A stretch of 61,702 nucleotides of DNA, taken from a virus. How positions within the stretch are numbered: the first letter of the stretch is position 1; the number at the start of each line of letters is the position of its first letter. A model generated the notes under the pieces. It made no database searches and was not told where the DNA came from. It saw nothing but the letters and a program-made list of their open reading frames with translations. Below, piece by piece: positions 34,701 through 39,569 of this stretch. The stretch spans positions 1-61,702 of IMG/VR virus record IMGVR_UViG_3300048011_000479. The stretch is one strand, 5' to 3'. A program made the translations under genes and the position numbers.

Positions 34701-35549
34701 AACATTAATTTCGGTATTTTCTTCAATGTCTTTAATTTGAATTAAACCACTATTATTAATGTCATTTTCTGCAACATAATATAATACTTCAGGAGTATCA
34801 TTTCTTACAGTTATTGTTATACTGCCTTTTTCGACACCCTGTGCGCTAACACCGTCATTGTAATTAAAACTTTCTTCAAGTGTTCTTTTTGTTTTAAATG
34901 TTAACGGATTACCTGGGGCAGTAATATCAAACGTATAAGTTTGTCCTCTATATAATATTAGAGTTGGATTGTTAACTAACTCGTCTGTGCTAAAGCTATA
35001 AGTGTTATTATCAACATTGTTAATTAAGTTTACTGCAATTGTACTTTGCACACCTCGACTTTGTCCAGCAATACGAACAGTTTGCGGACCATATGGTAGC
35101 CAATAGTATTCACGGAAGTTTGTAAAAGCGTCCCAATTAATATTGGCGTTCCAAGCGTAATATTCTTGCCCGTTAAGCACTTCTTGATTGTCTACATTTC
35201 CACCAAAACTTTTAATTTGATTCAAGTAATCGTTATAGTCTTTATAAAAAGTAACATTATCTAAATCGTCTTTGATTAGTGTAACAGGTTCAAATTGATA
35301 ATTTTCACGTTGATCAGAAACATCGCCGACATAGTTGTCGTCAGCATTATATGCTTTTGAAATTGTTCTTCCGTAATATCCGTTTAGTTTTTCTGCAACA
35401 CCAGGTTGTGTTAATTGGTCTAATGTAGACTGTAAAAACTTTTTGTTAGCATCTGTTCTAAAAAACTTAGGTAGAAACTTTTCACTTTTTCTATCCGACT
35501 TTCCGTCTGCTGGTAACGGATATTCTTGTTGATCGTTATCGTAAGCCAT
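19737..35549 (-). CDS. Giant modular baseplate-region structural protein (5270 aa)
   Basis: A single uninterrupted frame of 5270 codons directly after gp6 (TAATG overlap), at the place of T4 gene 7. It is built of modules. Four carbohydrate-binding-like segments with the pattern Y-x-x-G-x-[VI]-V-x-Y lie near residues 1425-1470, 1685-1730, 2180-2215 and 3040-3085. FG-GAP/integrin-type beta-propeller repeats lie near 2085-2165 and 3115-3355 (FGDSLATDADNNFVAVGAP; FGSQIAVSNNGNLIAVSAP). GSGY-type repeats lie near 3740-3810 and 4090-4150. The N-terminus (KFLPKFFRTDANKKFL) and the C-terminus (VGKLWQIPGQQLRYSDNP) look like conserved assembly parts. Inferred role: peripheral baseplate wedge protein with adhesive modules. 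No catalytic motif is seen. Confidence 0.8.
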   Translation of the reverse strand: MAYDNDQQEYPLPADGKSDRKSEKFLPKFFRTDANKKFLQSTLDQLTQPGVAEKLNGYYGRTISKAYNADDNYVGDVSDQRENYQFEPVTLIKDDLDNVTFYKDYNDYLNQIKSFGGNVDNQEVLNGQEYYAWNANINWDAFTNFREYYWLPYGPQTVRIAGQSRGVQSTIAVNLINNVDNNTYSFSTDELVNNPTLILYRGQTYTFDITAPGNPLTFKTKRTLEESFNYNDGVSAQGVEKGSITITVRNDTPEVLYYVAENDINNSGLIQIKDIEENTEINVEREVIGKTSYTTKDGLSLSNGMKISFAGFVTPEIYSKGDFYVEGVGTSIRLVKETDLEIPGAYTENRDLPFDTNAFDRLPFANANGYPATKDYIVINRGSLDKNMWSRYNRWFHKDVIQASAEANGQTINVDQAQRATRPIIEFNADLKLMNFGTVNKVNVDLIDTFTKDIFSTIEGSIGYNIDGVELVDGMRVLFTAEEDIREAGKIFKVKFIIHKGRRQISLVEEDDSAPQLHETVLALSGETYQGRMFWYDGETWSLTQEKNTANQQPLFELFDADGVSYANYSDSTFRGNMIFSYAVGAGADDEQLGFPLSYRSIENIGDVVFNFDLLRRSFTYTNDNLETVTVGTDNGFLHKHVNREEFVNINGWTQANIESTQRVLRQYVTVRNQTDYPVDVYNNSADLTDLNIRVTVNNNFKFEGTDFEIVTAGTNAVVRFNNPLEIDDIVVLKTRSSATKNANGVYELAGNLERNPLNNDVNTFTLGEVNEHVSSIVQEADNFFGNFPGAGNLRDIANPAQYGRKFLQHTGPINLSLYHITDKSANVIKAIDFARREYAKFKRLFLQTATELGFDGTPKAHVDLIFKELNKNKTSTLPFYFSDMVPTGGARTITYNGIPNNKFYALNEIFDITTPSVKAVTVYINDEQLVYGRDYTFNADGFCEIELPLTEDDVIQIFEYENTDGSYVPPTPTKLGMYPKFIPAKFVDNTYTTPTEVIQGHDGSITRAYGDYRDDLLLEFEKRIFNNLSVDYDTAVIDIHSFVPSANRNTTVSKQAIDNVMLKDFASWLSTVGDVDYTGFDFYERENRFTYNYGSMNSPTGEKLPGYWRAVYKQAFDTDRPHTHPWEMLGFSIKPTWWEDKYGAAPYTSNNLLMWEDLEKGTIAQPDTVNIIVEKYKRPGLTTFVPVDTQGNLLSPLDSGYAKNYVNRLTRSTFVFGDEAPVETAWRRSSEYAFSLFKAWTLIQPAKIIGLGFDRLRVQRNIANQIVYSETGKRIRLEDLVFPNNSTLETRSRTYTSGFVNLIANYLASNILVNYEDYQNNVKRISNQMAFKIGGFTDKSKFNLILDSRTPLSQGNVFVPDENYEVILQTSSPIELVAYSGVVIEKATSGYIIRGYDSTNPSFKYYNYQSNEKDPTVNVGGISDNFIEWDNNKRYIEGVIVRYDGQFYRTKIAHTSTQVFDASNFVRLPFLPEVGGRSAVFRTKFDRVFPQELPYGTLLRTTQEVVDFLIGYGEHLKDQGFVFDNFNGELESVENWKLSAKEFMFWTLQNWDAGALITLSPSADKIQFKRDSAVVDNVFDTFYDYGLVKADGSKLKQEFCNIFRQDDNTFVLTLKNTADGIYALKLPLVQTEHVVLLDNETEFKDVIYDPEPGYRQERIRVLGYRTADWTGGLNIPGFVYDQAQVFEWTPYKDYAIGDVVKYKEFYYTATSKVSGTKDFKSSSWYRLAEKPTSGLIPNLEYKTNQFADFYDLDTDNFDVNQQEIAQHLIGYQKRDYLANIINDDVSQYKFYQGMIQDKGTRNALTKLFDALGAADKESLEFYEEWAVRVGQYGAADGFEEVEYILDEEEMDLSPQPVLLTDDIAGDEGDLVHRIPSSDVYVKSNHYNHTPFPTRYVSDTPIKTAGYVRDTDVQFIATLKEDILGADIADVAEGDYIWVTFEGQDWNVYKHVDTQFIVVSAVPADSNQAELVLNKIHNFNIGDYIGIKNVVELDGFYEVLDINLNRVTIDLGDGVLATEETGLSGVVSTLLSNRVAKLEDANKYAETDISPDELIWVDSVDSDNKWAVLKASTAYNFDEDIYNPNSSDTFGDSLATDADNNFVAVGAPTDGEGKVHIYKREQDGSTVYGTLQSHQTLEPITNFDNGASKFGDSVTMSPDGKYIVVGAPEATYVKSAFKDNFNFATDYKLGAIVQYNGGLYKSRRRVFGRTDNIVFGTFDSVSRWRSELYKQHNNYLDFPVITTGDYPLNDVTTDHILVRAPADAYQGSNIGDAVYFNWNDITEAYINNEGIEIVGLDMGNPVKLTTNKDHGLVDGDQIVLTDFPNDNLTFRNDIYDNSDVNTPFDTLEQQGVKGFEGFTYYVKKTLDQQVELYRDAELTVKVNGTVGFTGTPIGAAANNFNLGDGTVQGIIRKINIPFSGKQNEITKEFLTETVHTIRRKVEEVFYIVDPVNIPNIPVTITTTGSIPTENIAVGDILGQENNTVFATVNKINGNTIEVINVSGIFKTTGNLLNKTVEDSNSWIDLGASTVPTDISALISTGTRITTETGNATVVYIRKELGRLVIYANDKNGVFAPSGQLYIDDQFLIGDYERPLHDAVNRSDVLGGYWEIATDNSYIPGDITSDNAYGLVISDIKNGYNPNTFSNPDAAWKESSTRLPYKSSVQNTFDNPVQLVEDQPFQKEVDLIRVLSHRSQGIGGDVNEVDVLSDKWIVRLPKSVSDKSQTDPTTSIGVFLNDVREQDGSIVDLSDRGFGDNPYSIINNVQTPYELWDGYIDIDISQTGGNEFDLVPGDKVREGDTGPTAIVTYYQRDLDKVRIYVKDVAGTFTIGSRYGFANKYINKEVGSNRNRFGTIESRQLADDDIGKLAVFQHTENLAIPPKLEYPVTSQTDEIADYETKFITGIEYQTWIEEFKPGLPRNTLAPSTENNDWAEVDNIPINVGRDASTFIREGAFFVYEHNVETDKYDLVNGYILPNRENNRRLASEIKLINNGDFYKLVVNSGENHINDTDVEGGAGRLYFVVHGSNQFGEYNWQLGKNQNFKGVYSNTDSYYEGQIVIYNDVFYKALTNLGNEEFNTSKWQLLSDHVDFVGYLPNTSGYVFPGDDSSIVDLNTSNFGRTFDISEKGNVLATIAEYDDENKLIIYSLADNHFEYKTEFTAPVDSKGFGSQIAVSNNGNLIAVSAPETDAENLLQGKVYVYKNTGGTFSLHQTLESPNKELAEGFGLRVGFDGNQLIVSGSTSDIVLETTFDRYLNRDPDSEDKFNSKYVNDPQRELSVGQTTFDNGFTTYVSSIQDSGIVYLYENVNDSLIFGQKLKYNNFNVENFGKNAIVQDNAILVGLPTLEGGKVAVYIKDADTQVWSMHREPVVPVDVDKMRGSFVYDTNKNLMLSRLDIIDPILGKVAGIAEQEISYKTYYDPANYNVGNESTKEALTVWAQEQVGKIWWDLSTVKFVDYHQGDILYSSNIWGNLAQGASIDVYEWVESRVIPSQWDVRANTNQGVASGYSGQTLYGDTRYVQKDIYDNISQSFSQRYYFWVKDTRIVPNVANRNKTAFDIANIIRDPAGQQLRFVTILGNDRFVVHNTNKLTNEKDVAINFRYWTIDNQDNNIHTEYQIITDGLDTSRPKSVIEEKWFDSLVGADKYHREVPDPTLSVKQKYGNQLKPRQGWFVNRQEALKQFIERVNRVLADELAVDSLNINKLFEKDPIPSELSGVYDTAVDTEEELRLVGTVRAETAVLQPVIVDGTVTSVNIVNAGRGYRLPPKIEFEGTGEDLELRANINVIGAITSVDVVNGGTNYQDTLTLTVRALSALVRADSTLAGAWAIYAWNNTTRSWNKSVQQYYNVADYWNYKDWYAEGYSSLTSVDFLIDDYYQLNIIDDAIGDIVKISDVGAGGWILLEKIVNIDTPDYTTGYRTIGRQNGTVEFLDKLYTQTGGDTELRKILETIRDDLFVDKLANEYNQLFFASLRYVLSEQNYADWLFKTSFIKAKHNVGELVEKTTFQNDNLPSFEAYVEEVKPYKTKIREYLSAYDKLDNTQSVLTDFELSPFYDPQRGEIISPKVTINEGVLSDINFNVDVYPQKHWIDNFTYEVEEILIKDGGSGYSEVPLVTISGGGGTGATARAFIGSGSVKSIVVDNPGSGYTSVPTVNIEGTQADGGTQPRVSVVLGNKKIRTLNVKQKFDRTTPDYEILVLKESETFVSTGTELKLRLKYPMDLTRANVSVVINGVEALDSEYSYNNESSISSDKTHTHDLGYILLEQSRVAGTTIVVTYNKSYEMLSAADRTKLLYNPETGQYGTDLGQLMDGIDYGGVEVRGFEFGQDLGFDSQPWYTTSWDSYDETFDDESFPTTGVQTSFTLSKPLEENSLYNVYINATRVDDPNYDGSTKTYLAEDGSTVLALGNPNALMKSLTTNSGEYEVTTGANGAPVYTINIENVAEWEEYFTFDGNPITPTITIRKSSSDGSFLPSGAGFDSLIEGGNLQYGTATGLDAGDITIDGDGFITPTTSKGPEELIPGQMHDTLDLKVFDRVADGGSVMSNRNYTATALQTEFDLDILPHNIFSLFVKVNGSMLTDSDYNVDLAQKKITLTNALNAGDRVNISSMSGNGENILDIDNFIGDGNTRVFVTNSVYRDDLQSYITVNGLTATVALFETDATYGDRQGLVALEFSTAPDNDAFIYYALYDTNESTVQRYSATNVNRFIGDGSTVGFELAPEPSSKLPLSHNVIVKVDDTILYPGYTQQWYIVPDRNYQLDTSQWAGSSLAPDLVDVYLNGRKLKLLSDYNWDFANTQVILFDNVGETGDDLEVVVPSTADYAFSKNTRLGLSQTTGTFEVGETITIGYPDSTQFTATVKSYSTNLLTIIGTLPGLEQLVDADDTIPIEGQTSGASTNIVQDVDLIEAGDNLVINTAPAEGTVIDIFTFARHELQDIQMETKTNVSRRVLTIGSEDYYEAHRRGKGLIELREPALDAAYIWVVLNGTLLTANRDYKLVKLDSYVQITRPLEANDIIQVIHFAAPKSNEKFGFRMFKDMLNRTNYKRLNKNNVYTLAQELNITDKQIVLADASNITIPDVDANNPGVLFIEGERIEYFQVAGNTLSQLRRGTLGTGSRTVYEEGTEIMDQSDKETVPYRDRMISLIALEDESTQIVLDWLPTKGVDEFEIFVGGKRLRKNAIAAYQFQKVDENGNLVTGLIDKDSPEGDTTLDAEFTLTIENDVAIVELAEKPATNSRTLIVRKVGKLWQIPGQQLRYSDNPVAQFIRGATTDLPK

Positions 35550-38500
35550 TAATAACTAGTGCCTCCGCTTGTACCTTGACTAATAATAGTTCCTGTTGAA
35601 CTTGTAACACCTGATTGTGCTGCTGTTGCTTCGTCTGCATATATTGCGCCTGTTGCTTTTAATTTAGATGCAGTCAACGAAGATACAATTTCTATGTTTT
35701 CTACCGTTGCCGAACTTACAAATATTTCATCTGCTTCTGAGTTAACTTCAAACATACTACCAAACGATAAACTTTCCTGCAATGGAACAATTACAAATGC
35801 CGATAAGTTTGGTGCTAACTGACTCATTACATATGTACTAAGTTCTGTAAAGTAGAATGTATCGCCAAACTCCCAATTTTCAATTGCAAAAAATTCATTA
35901 ATAGCAGTAATCACACTTGCTTTAATTTCATTGTCATTTACAACACGATTAGGATTCTTAACTATTTTAAATGTTGCTTTCAAATCTTCTGTCGAGTCCT
36001 TTCCAAACAGTACTTTGTACTTAACCGGATGATAAATTACTTCGTCACTGATTGATTTAATTGAATTAATTTCTTCACCAAAGTTAACAAATAGTGCATC
36101 ACTACTCGGAGCTAAAGGTTTAGTAGTTGTAGAACCCTGTAAATATTGTCTAAACTGTGTATCATATTGTTTGGTTAGCATATACACATCAATAATATTC
36201 GAACTGCTTGGATCTATTCTGTTGCTTTCGTCAGCAGCATGTTCATATTGGAAAATAATATCGTCTCTGCCTTCATAAGCACGATAGTTTACAATAAGTT
36301 GTAGAGTTTCTGTGTCTGTATTATATTGTTTAAAAATATTTTTATCAATCATATAAAATACAGACCCATCTGCATAACTTGATATGCCGTTGTCAATAAC
36401 TTCTTGCTCATTTAATACAACTTGTATAAGCTCGTCTGTAGCATCAACATAACGGAAGTCGTCAACATTGTCTGTTGTTGTATATTGTTTTAAGAAAATA
36501 AATTTTTCTTTTTCATTTGTAGTAACAAACTTAGTAAATATTTCTGGATCGTCTACAACACCGTCATCGTCTGAATCAAAAAATCCAATCTCAATTTTTT
36601 TGCTATCAATATATCCTTCTTTGTCTCTATATTCTGCAATTATTTCCCAATCAAACGGAACAGTAAAAGGAGTCAATGCATATCCAGATCCAGTTGGAGT
36701 TCTATTAATACTCATTAAAGAAATTTTATCTTTAACAATTGTATTTGTTTGTGGGTCATAAACTTTATCAGTGCTGTCATAATAAAATCTTATTTCTTTG
36801 TCACTTTCGAATACATAACGCTGTCCACGTGATGTAATTGTATATGTTTCTCCGTCTGTTTGAAACAACAGTGTCCAACTTGCATCTAAGTTTTGATTTG
36901 TTAAGTCACCAGTTTTACCAGTACTAAATGCTGATGCTGTATCTAAGTTAGTATCTAATACAACACGCCAGGTTGACGTGTTAAAGTCATAACGTAATCC
37001 GAATGTTTTGTATGTAAACACTTGATCAATAATTTGTGTTTGAATTTGTGTTTCGATACCTGTTACAAACACTGGTTTAATTTCTGTAAGACGAGGTGCT
37101 GTGTTTAAGTCACCATTTAGTGGTCCTGGAATAACATCGTTAAGAATAATAGGTCCTAATCCGTCATTAGTATTATTAATACCCGAGCCGTTAACACTTA
37201 CAACCTTTACCCATTTGTAAGTAGTAGCACCTGGATGATCAGCGGCGCCTTCCATAATGGTTCCATTAGGCATAAAGTGATAGCCCTGAGGGGTTACAAA
37301 TTTTAGCATTGATCCTGGTTCTAAGTATTGTAACGTTGATCCTGTGAACGTACCTGCTCTTAATTTAGATGCATCTCCGTCACTAATAAACCCCGTTGAT
37401 AAATTTTGTGCTTTAGAAACTTGGTTCCATCTTGCGCCTAAGTCGCCAACTAATATTTTAGAAAATCTTGAATAATAAAAATTCTTAGTTTTGTAATCAC
37501 CTAAAATTCTTTCTATTTGATTCTTAATTACACCTTCAATATCTGTTCTTGTGTTAAAGGTAAAATTTTCTTTACTAGTAAGATATTGTGTGTAAATTAC
37601 GCCATCTTTACCATATAAGTTTGTTTTACTATATTTTCCAGTAGCATCTAATAAATCATAATATCTTGATATTCCACTAGATGTTCTATTAACACTTTTT
37701 ACTTTAAGTATTTCTTGACTAACTGCAAGAGGAGCAATATTGTAATCTTCTCCTGTAACCATTCTATTTTGTGTATAATATGTTGCAGGAGCATTTGCTT
37801 TAATTTCTGCATTTGTTTCACTAGTAGTGCCGTTATCAATTGTATACTTTAATTCTAAGCCAATAGTTAATCTTTCACTTGTTCCTGCTTTGCTTTGATA
37901 AGGTATACTAATTGTAATGTTTATCATTTCATCAGGAGAAATTACATAACTTCTATTTTCACTTACACGATAATACACTTTAAACGAACCTTTTGGTAGC
38001 TCACCAAAAGTTCCATCTGAGAATATTAAACTAATTCTGTCTTCAACTCTAGTTAATACACTATAAATGTTTCTAATGTTTTTACTTAGACTATTGTAAA
38101 CAATGTTGTTGCCTTCAACAGCATCAACTTTTGACCATAGTTCAGTTTCGTTACCAATACTATCTAATTTGTACAGCCAGGTGTCAGTGTTGTTTACATT
38201 AACTGCGTCTAATGATACTACTTGGTTAGTAGATGGATTAGCTACATTAAAGTTTCCTTGATCTAATCTGCCTTGACGGAAGTGTGCAAAGAACCCTGTG
38301 TTCGAACTGCCGGCGCCTTGGCCGTCATCTCTATAAAGAAATGCAAAGTTATTGCCCGGTAAAGGTGCTTCTTCAGTTATTGCATCATTTTCAATGCTAG
38401 TTGATACTATTTCAAACTGTGTATTTTTACCGTCAACATTTTTGCTAAATCCGAAAATAGGAATGTCAGTATTTGTGCCGTTTACTCTGTATTGTTCGGC

Positions 38501-39049
38501 ACTTATGCCATTTACTGTTCCTGTTTTTACAGGACGGCCATATACCGAGTTTGCAGGTAACGCTGAATTTAAAATTTTAATGAACTGTTCGTACCAATCT
38601 TGATTTGAAATGTCATTCCAAAGAACAGTTTGTCCAGATAGGTTTGTGCCATTAGAATCGTAAAGCTCTTCTGTTGTACTTACAGATTCAAACTTTAGCA
38701 AACCGTTTGCTGCTTGGTTACGTTTAGGATTATAGGAAAGCAATCTTGCTAAACGTAATACACTCTCACGGCGTTCTGCTAATTCTAAGAAGTTTTCTCT
38801 AGCATTCAAGTCAATGCGATAGCTAATGTTTTGGCCTAGGAAAGCAATAAGGTCAATTAGTGCTAAGTATTCGCTTGATTCAATGTAATCGTTAAAATCT
38901 TCTGGATAGTTTTGGCGTAAATAGCCAATCATAGTTCTGCGTAAATTGTCAAAGTCATAGCTTTGGAAATCTGCATTGCGGAAGGTTTGGTATACTCTTT
39001 TCCAATCTTCAGCTAATAATAATCTGTTTTGTCTGTCTGTACTTGACAT
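35549..39049 (-). CDS. 6: Baseplate wedge protein gp6-like
   Basis: The 1166-aa product opens with a region typical of T4-like gp6: DWKRVYQTFRNADFQSYDFD, YLRQNYPEDFNDYIESSE, LALIDLIAFLGQNISYRIDL and NARENFLELAERRESVLRLA. gp6 forms the ring of the baseplate inner wedge around the hub. T4 gp6 has about 660 residues, so this version carries roughly 500 more in its middle and C-terminal half. It is preceded by a late promoter box (39075-39082) and by gp25, its wedge partner, and is followed with a one-base overlap by the giant protein, as gene 7 follows gene 6 in T4. Confidence 0.9.
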   Translation of the reverse strand: MSSTDRQNRLLLAEDWKRVYQTFRNADFQSYDFDNLRRTMIGYLRQNYPEDFNDYIESSEYLALIDLIAFLGQNISYRIDLNARENFLELAERRESVLRLARLLSYNPKRNQAANGLLKFESVSTTEELYDSNGTNLSGQTVLWNDISNQDWYEQFIKILNSALPANSVYGRPVKTGTVNGISAEQYRVNGTNTDIPIFGFSKNVDGKNTQFEIVSTSIENDAITEEAPLPGNNFAFLYRDDGQGAGSSNTGFFAHFRQGRLDQGNFNVANPSTNQVVSLDAVNVNNTDTWLYKLDSIGNETELWSKVDAVEGNNIVYNSLSKNIRNIYSVLTRVEDRISLIFSDGTFGELPKGSFKVYYRVSENRSYVISPDEMINITISIPYQSKAGTSERLTIGLELKYTIDNGTTSETNAEIKANAPATYYTQNRMVTGEDYNIAPLAVSQEILKVKSVNRTSSGISRYYDLLDATGKYSKTNLYGKDGVIYTQYLTSKENFTFNTRTDIEGVIKNQIERILGDYKTKNFYYSRFSKILVGDLGARWNQVSKAQNLSTGFISDGDASKLRAGTFTGSTLQYLEPGSMLKFVTPQGYHFMPNGTIMEGAADHPGATTYKWVKVVSVNGSGINNTNDGLGPIILNDVIPGPLNGDLNTAPRLTEIKPVFVTGIETQIQTQIIDQVFTYKTFGLRYDFNTSTWRVVLDTNLDTASAFSTGKTGDLTNQNLDASWTLLFQTDGETYTITSRGQRYVFESDKEIRFYYDSTDKVYDPQTNTIVKDKISLMSINRTPTGSGYALTPFTVPFDWEIIAEYRDKEGYIDSKKIEIGFFDSDDDGVVDDPEIFTKFVTTNEKEKFIFLKQYTTTDNVDDFRYVDATDELIQVVLNEQEVIDNGISSYADGSVFYMIDKNIFKQYNTDTETLQLIVNYRAYEGRDDIIFQYEHAADESNRIDPSSSNIIDVYMLTKQYDTQFRQYLQGSTTTKPLAPSSDALFVNFGEEINSIKSISDEVIYHPVKYKVLFGKDSTEDLKATFKIVKNPNRVVNDNEIKASVITAINEFFAIENWEFGDTFYFTELSTYVMSQLAPNLSAFVIVPLQESLSFGSMFEVNSEADEIFVSSATVENIEIVSSLTASKLKATGAIYADEATAAQSGVTSSTGTIISQGTSGGTSY

Positions 39050-39074
39050 ACTTGCTTTCCTTTATTTGATACAG

Positions 39075-39082
39075 TATTTATT
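39075..39082 (-). promoter_or_regulatory. T4-type late promoter box (AATAAATA, minus strand)
   Basis: AATAAATA on the minus strand, 26 bases before the gp6 start, in the 64-base gap after gp25. AAAGGA follows as ribosome site. Confidence 0.65.
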
Positions 39083-39113
39083 AAGATTAGAAAAGTGCGT
39101 ACTTAATTCTATA

Positions 39114-39557
39114 CTATGCTATTGCGTTATCTTCATCAAATTTTAGTCGCATACTTTCTGAAATATTATATGGCAAATATGTAAGCGTACACTCGATTAA
39201 AATACCACTTTCATAAGTGTCTACTGTTACTTGTTCAACTTGTACTCTTGGATCGTAATTAATAAGATCTGTAACATTGTTAGCAATAGCATCTCTTAAT
39301 GCGTCAGTCATAGGTTCAAACAATACATCCCAAATGATTGTTCCAAACCCAGGGTTTTCTAATTTTTCGCCTACTCTAATATGGAAATGGTTAATAATAT
39401 CTTGTTTAATTAGAGCAATGTCATAGAGATTAAAACTATTACTATCGTTATTAACAGTTGAAATGCCCTTATAAGCACGACTTTCTACTGGTGCAGAAGG
39501 ACGTTTATTTGATTTTATTTCAATTTCTTTGTATAACTTTTTTTCTTGTGTGCTCAT
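39114..39557 (-). CDS. 25: Baseplate wedge protein gp25-like
   Basis: The 147-aa protein fits the gp25 family (T4 gp25, 132 aa): NLYDIALIKQDIINHFHIRVGEKL followed by NPGFGTIIWDVLFEP, then DPRVQVEQVTVD and a C-terminal strand with LTYLPYN. gp25 joins gp6 and gp53 in the wedge core and helps start sheath polymerisation. The family is shared with type VI secretion (TssE). It lies between gp5 and gp6, and a 64-base gap with a late promoter separates it from gp6. Confidence 0.93.
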   Translation of the reverse strand: MSTQEKKLYKEIEIKSNKRPSAPVESRAYKGISTVNNDSNSFNLYDIALIKQDIINHFHIRVGEKLENPGFGTIIWDVLFEPMTDALRDAIANNVTDLINYDPRVQVEQVTVDTYESGILIECTLTYLPYNISESMRLKFDEDNAIA

Positions 39558-39569
39558 AACGTATTTACC

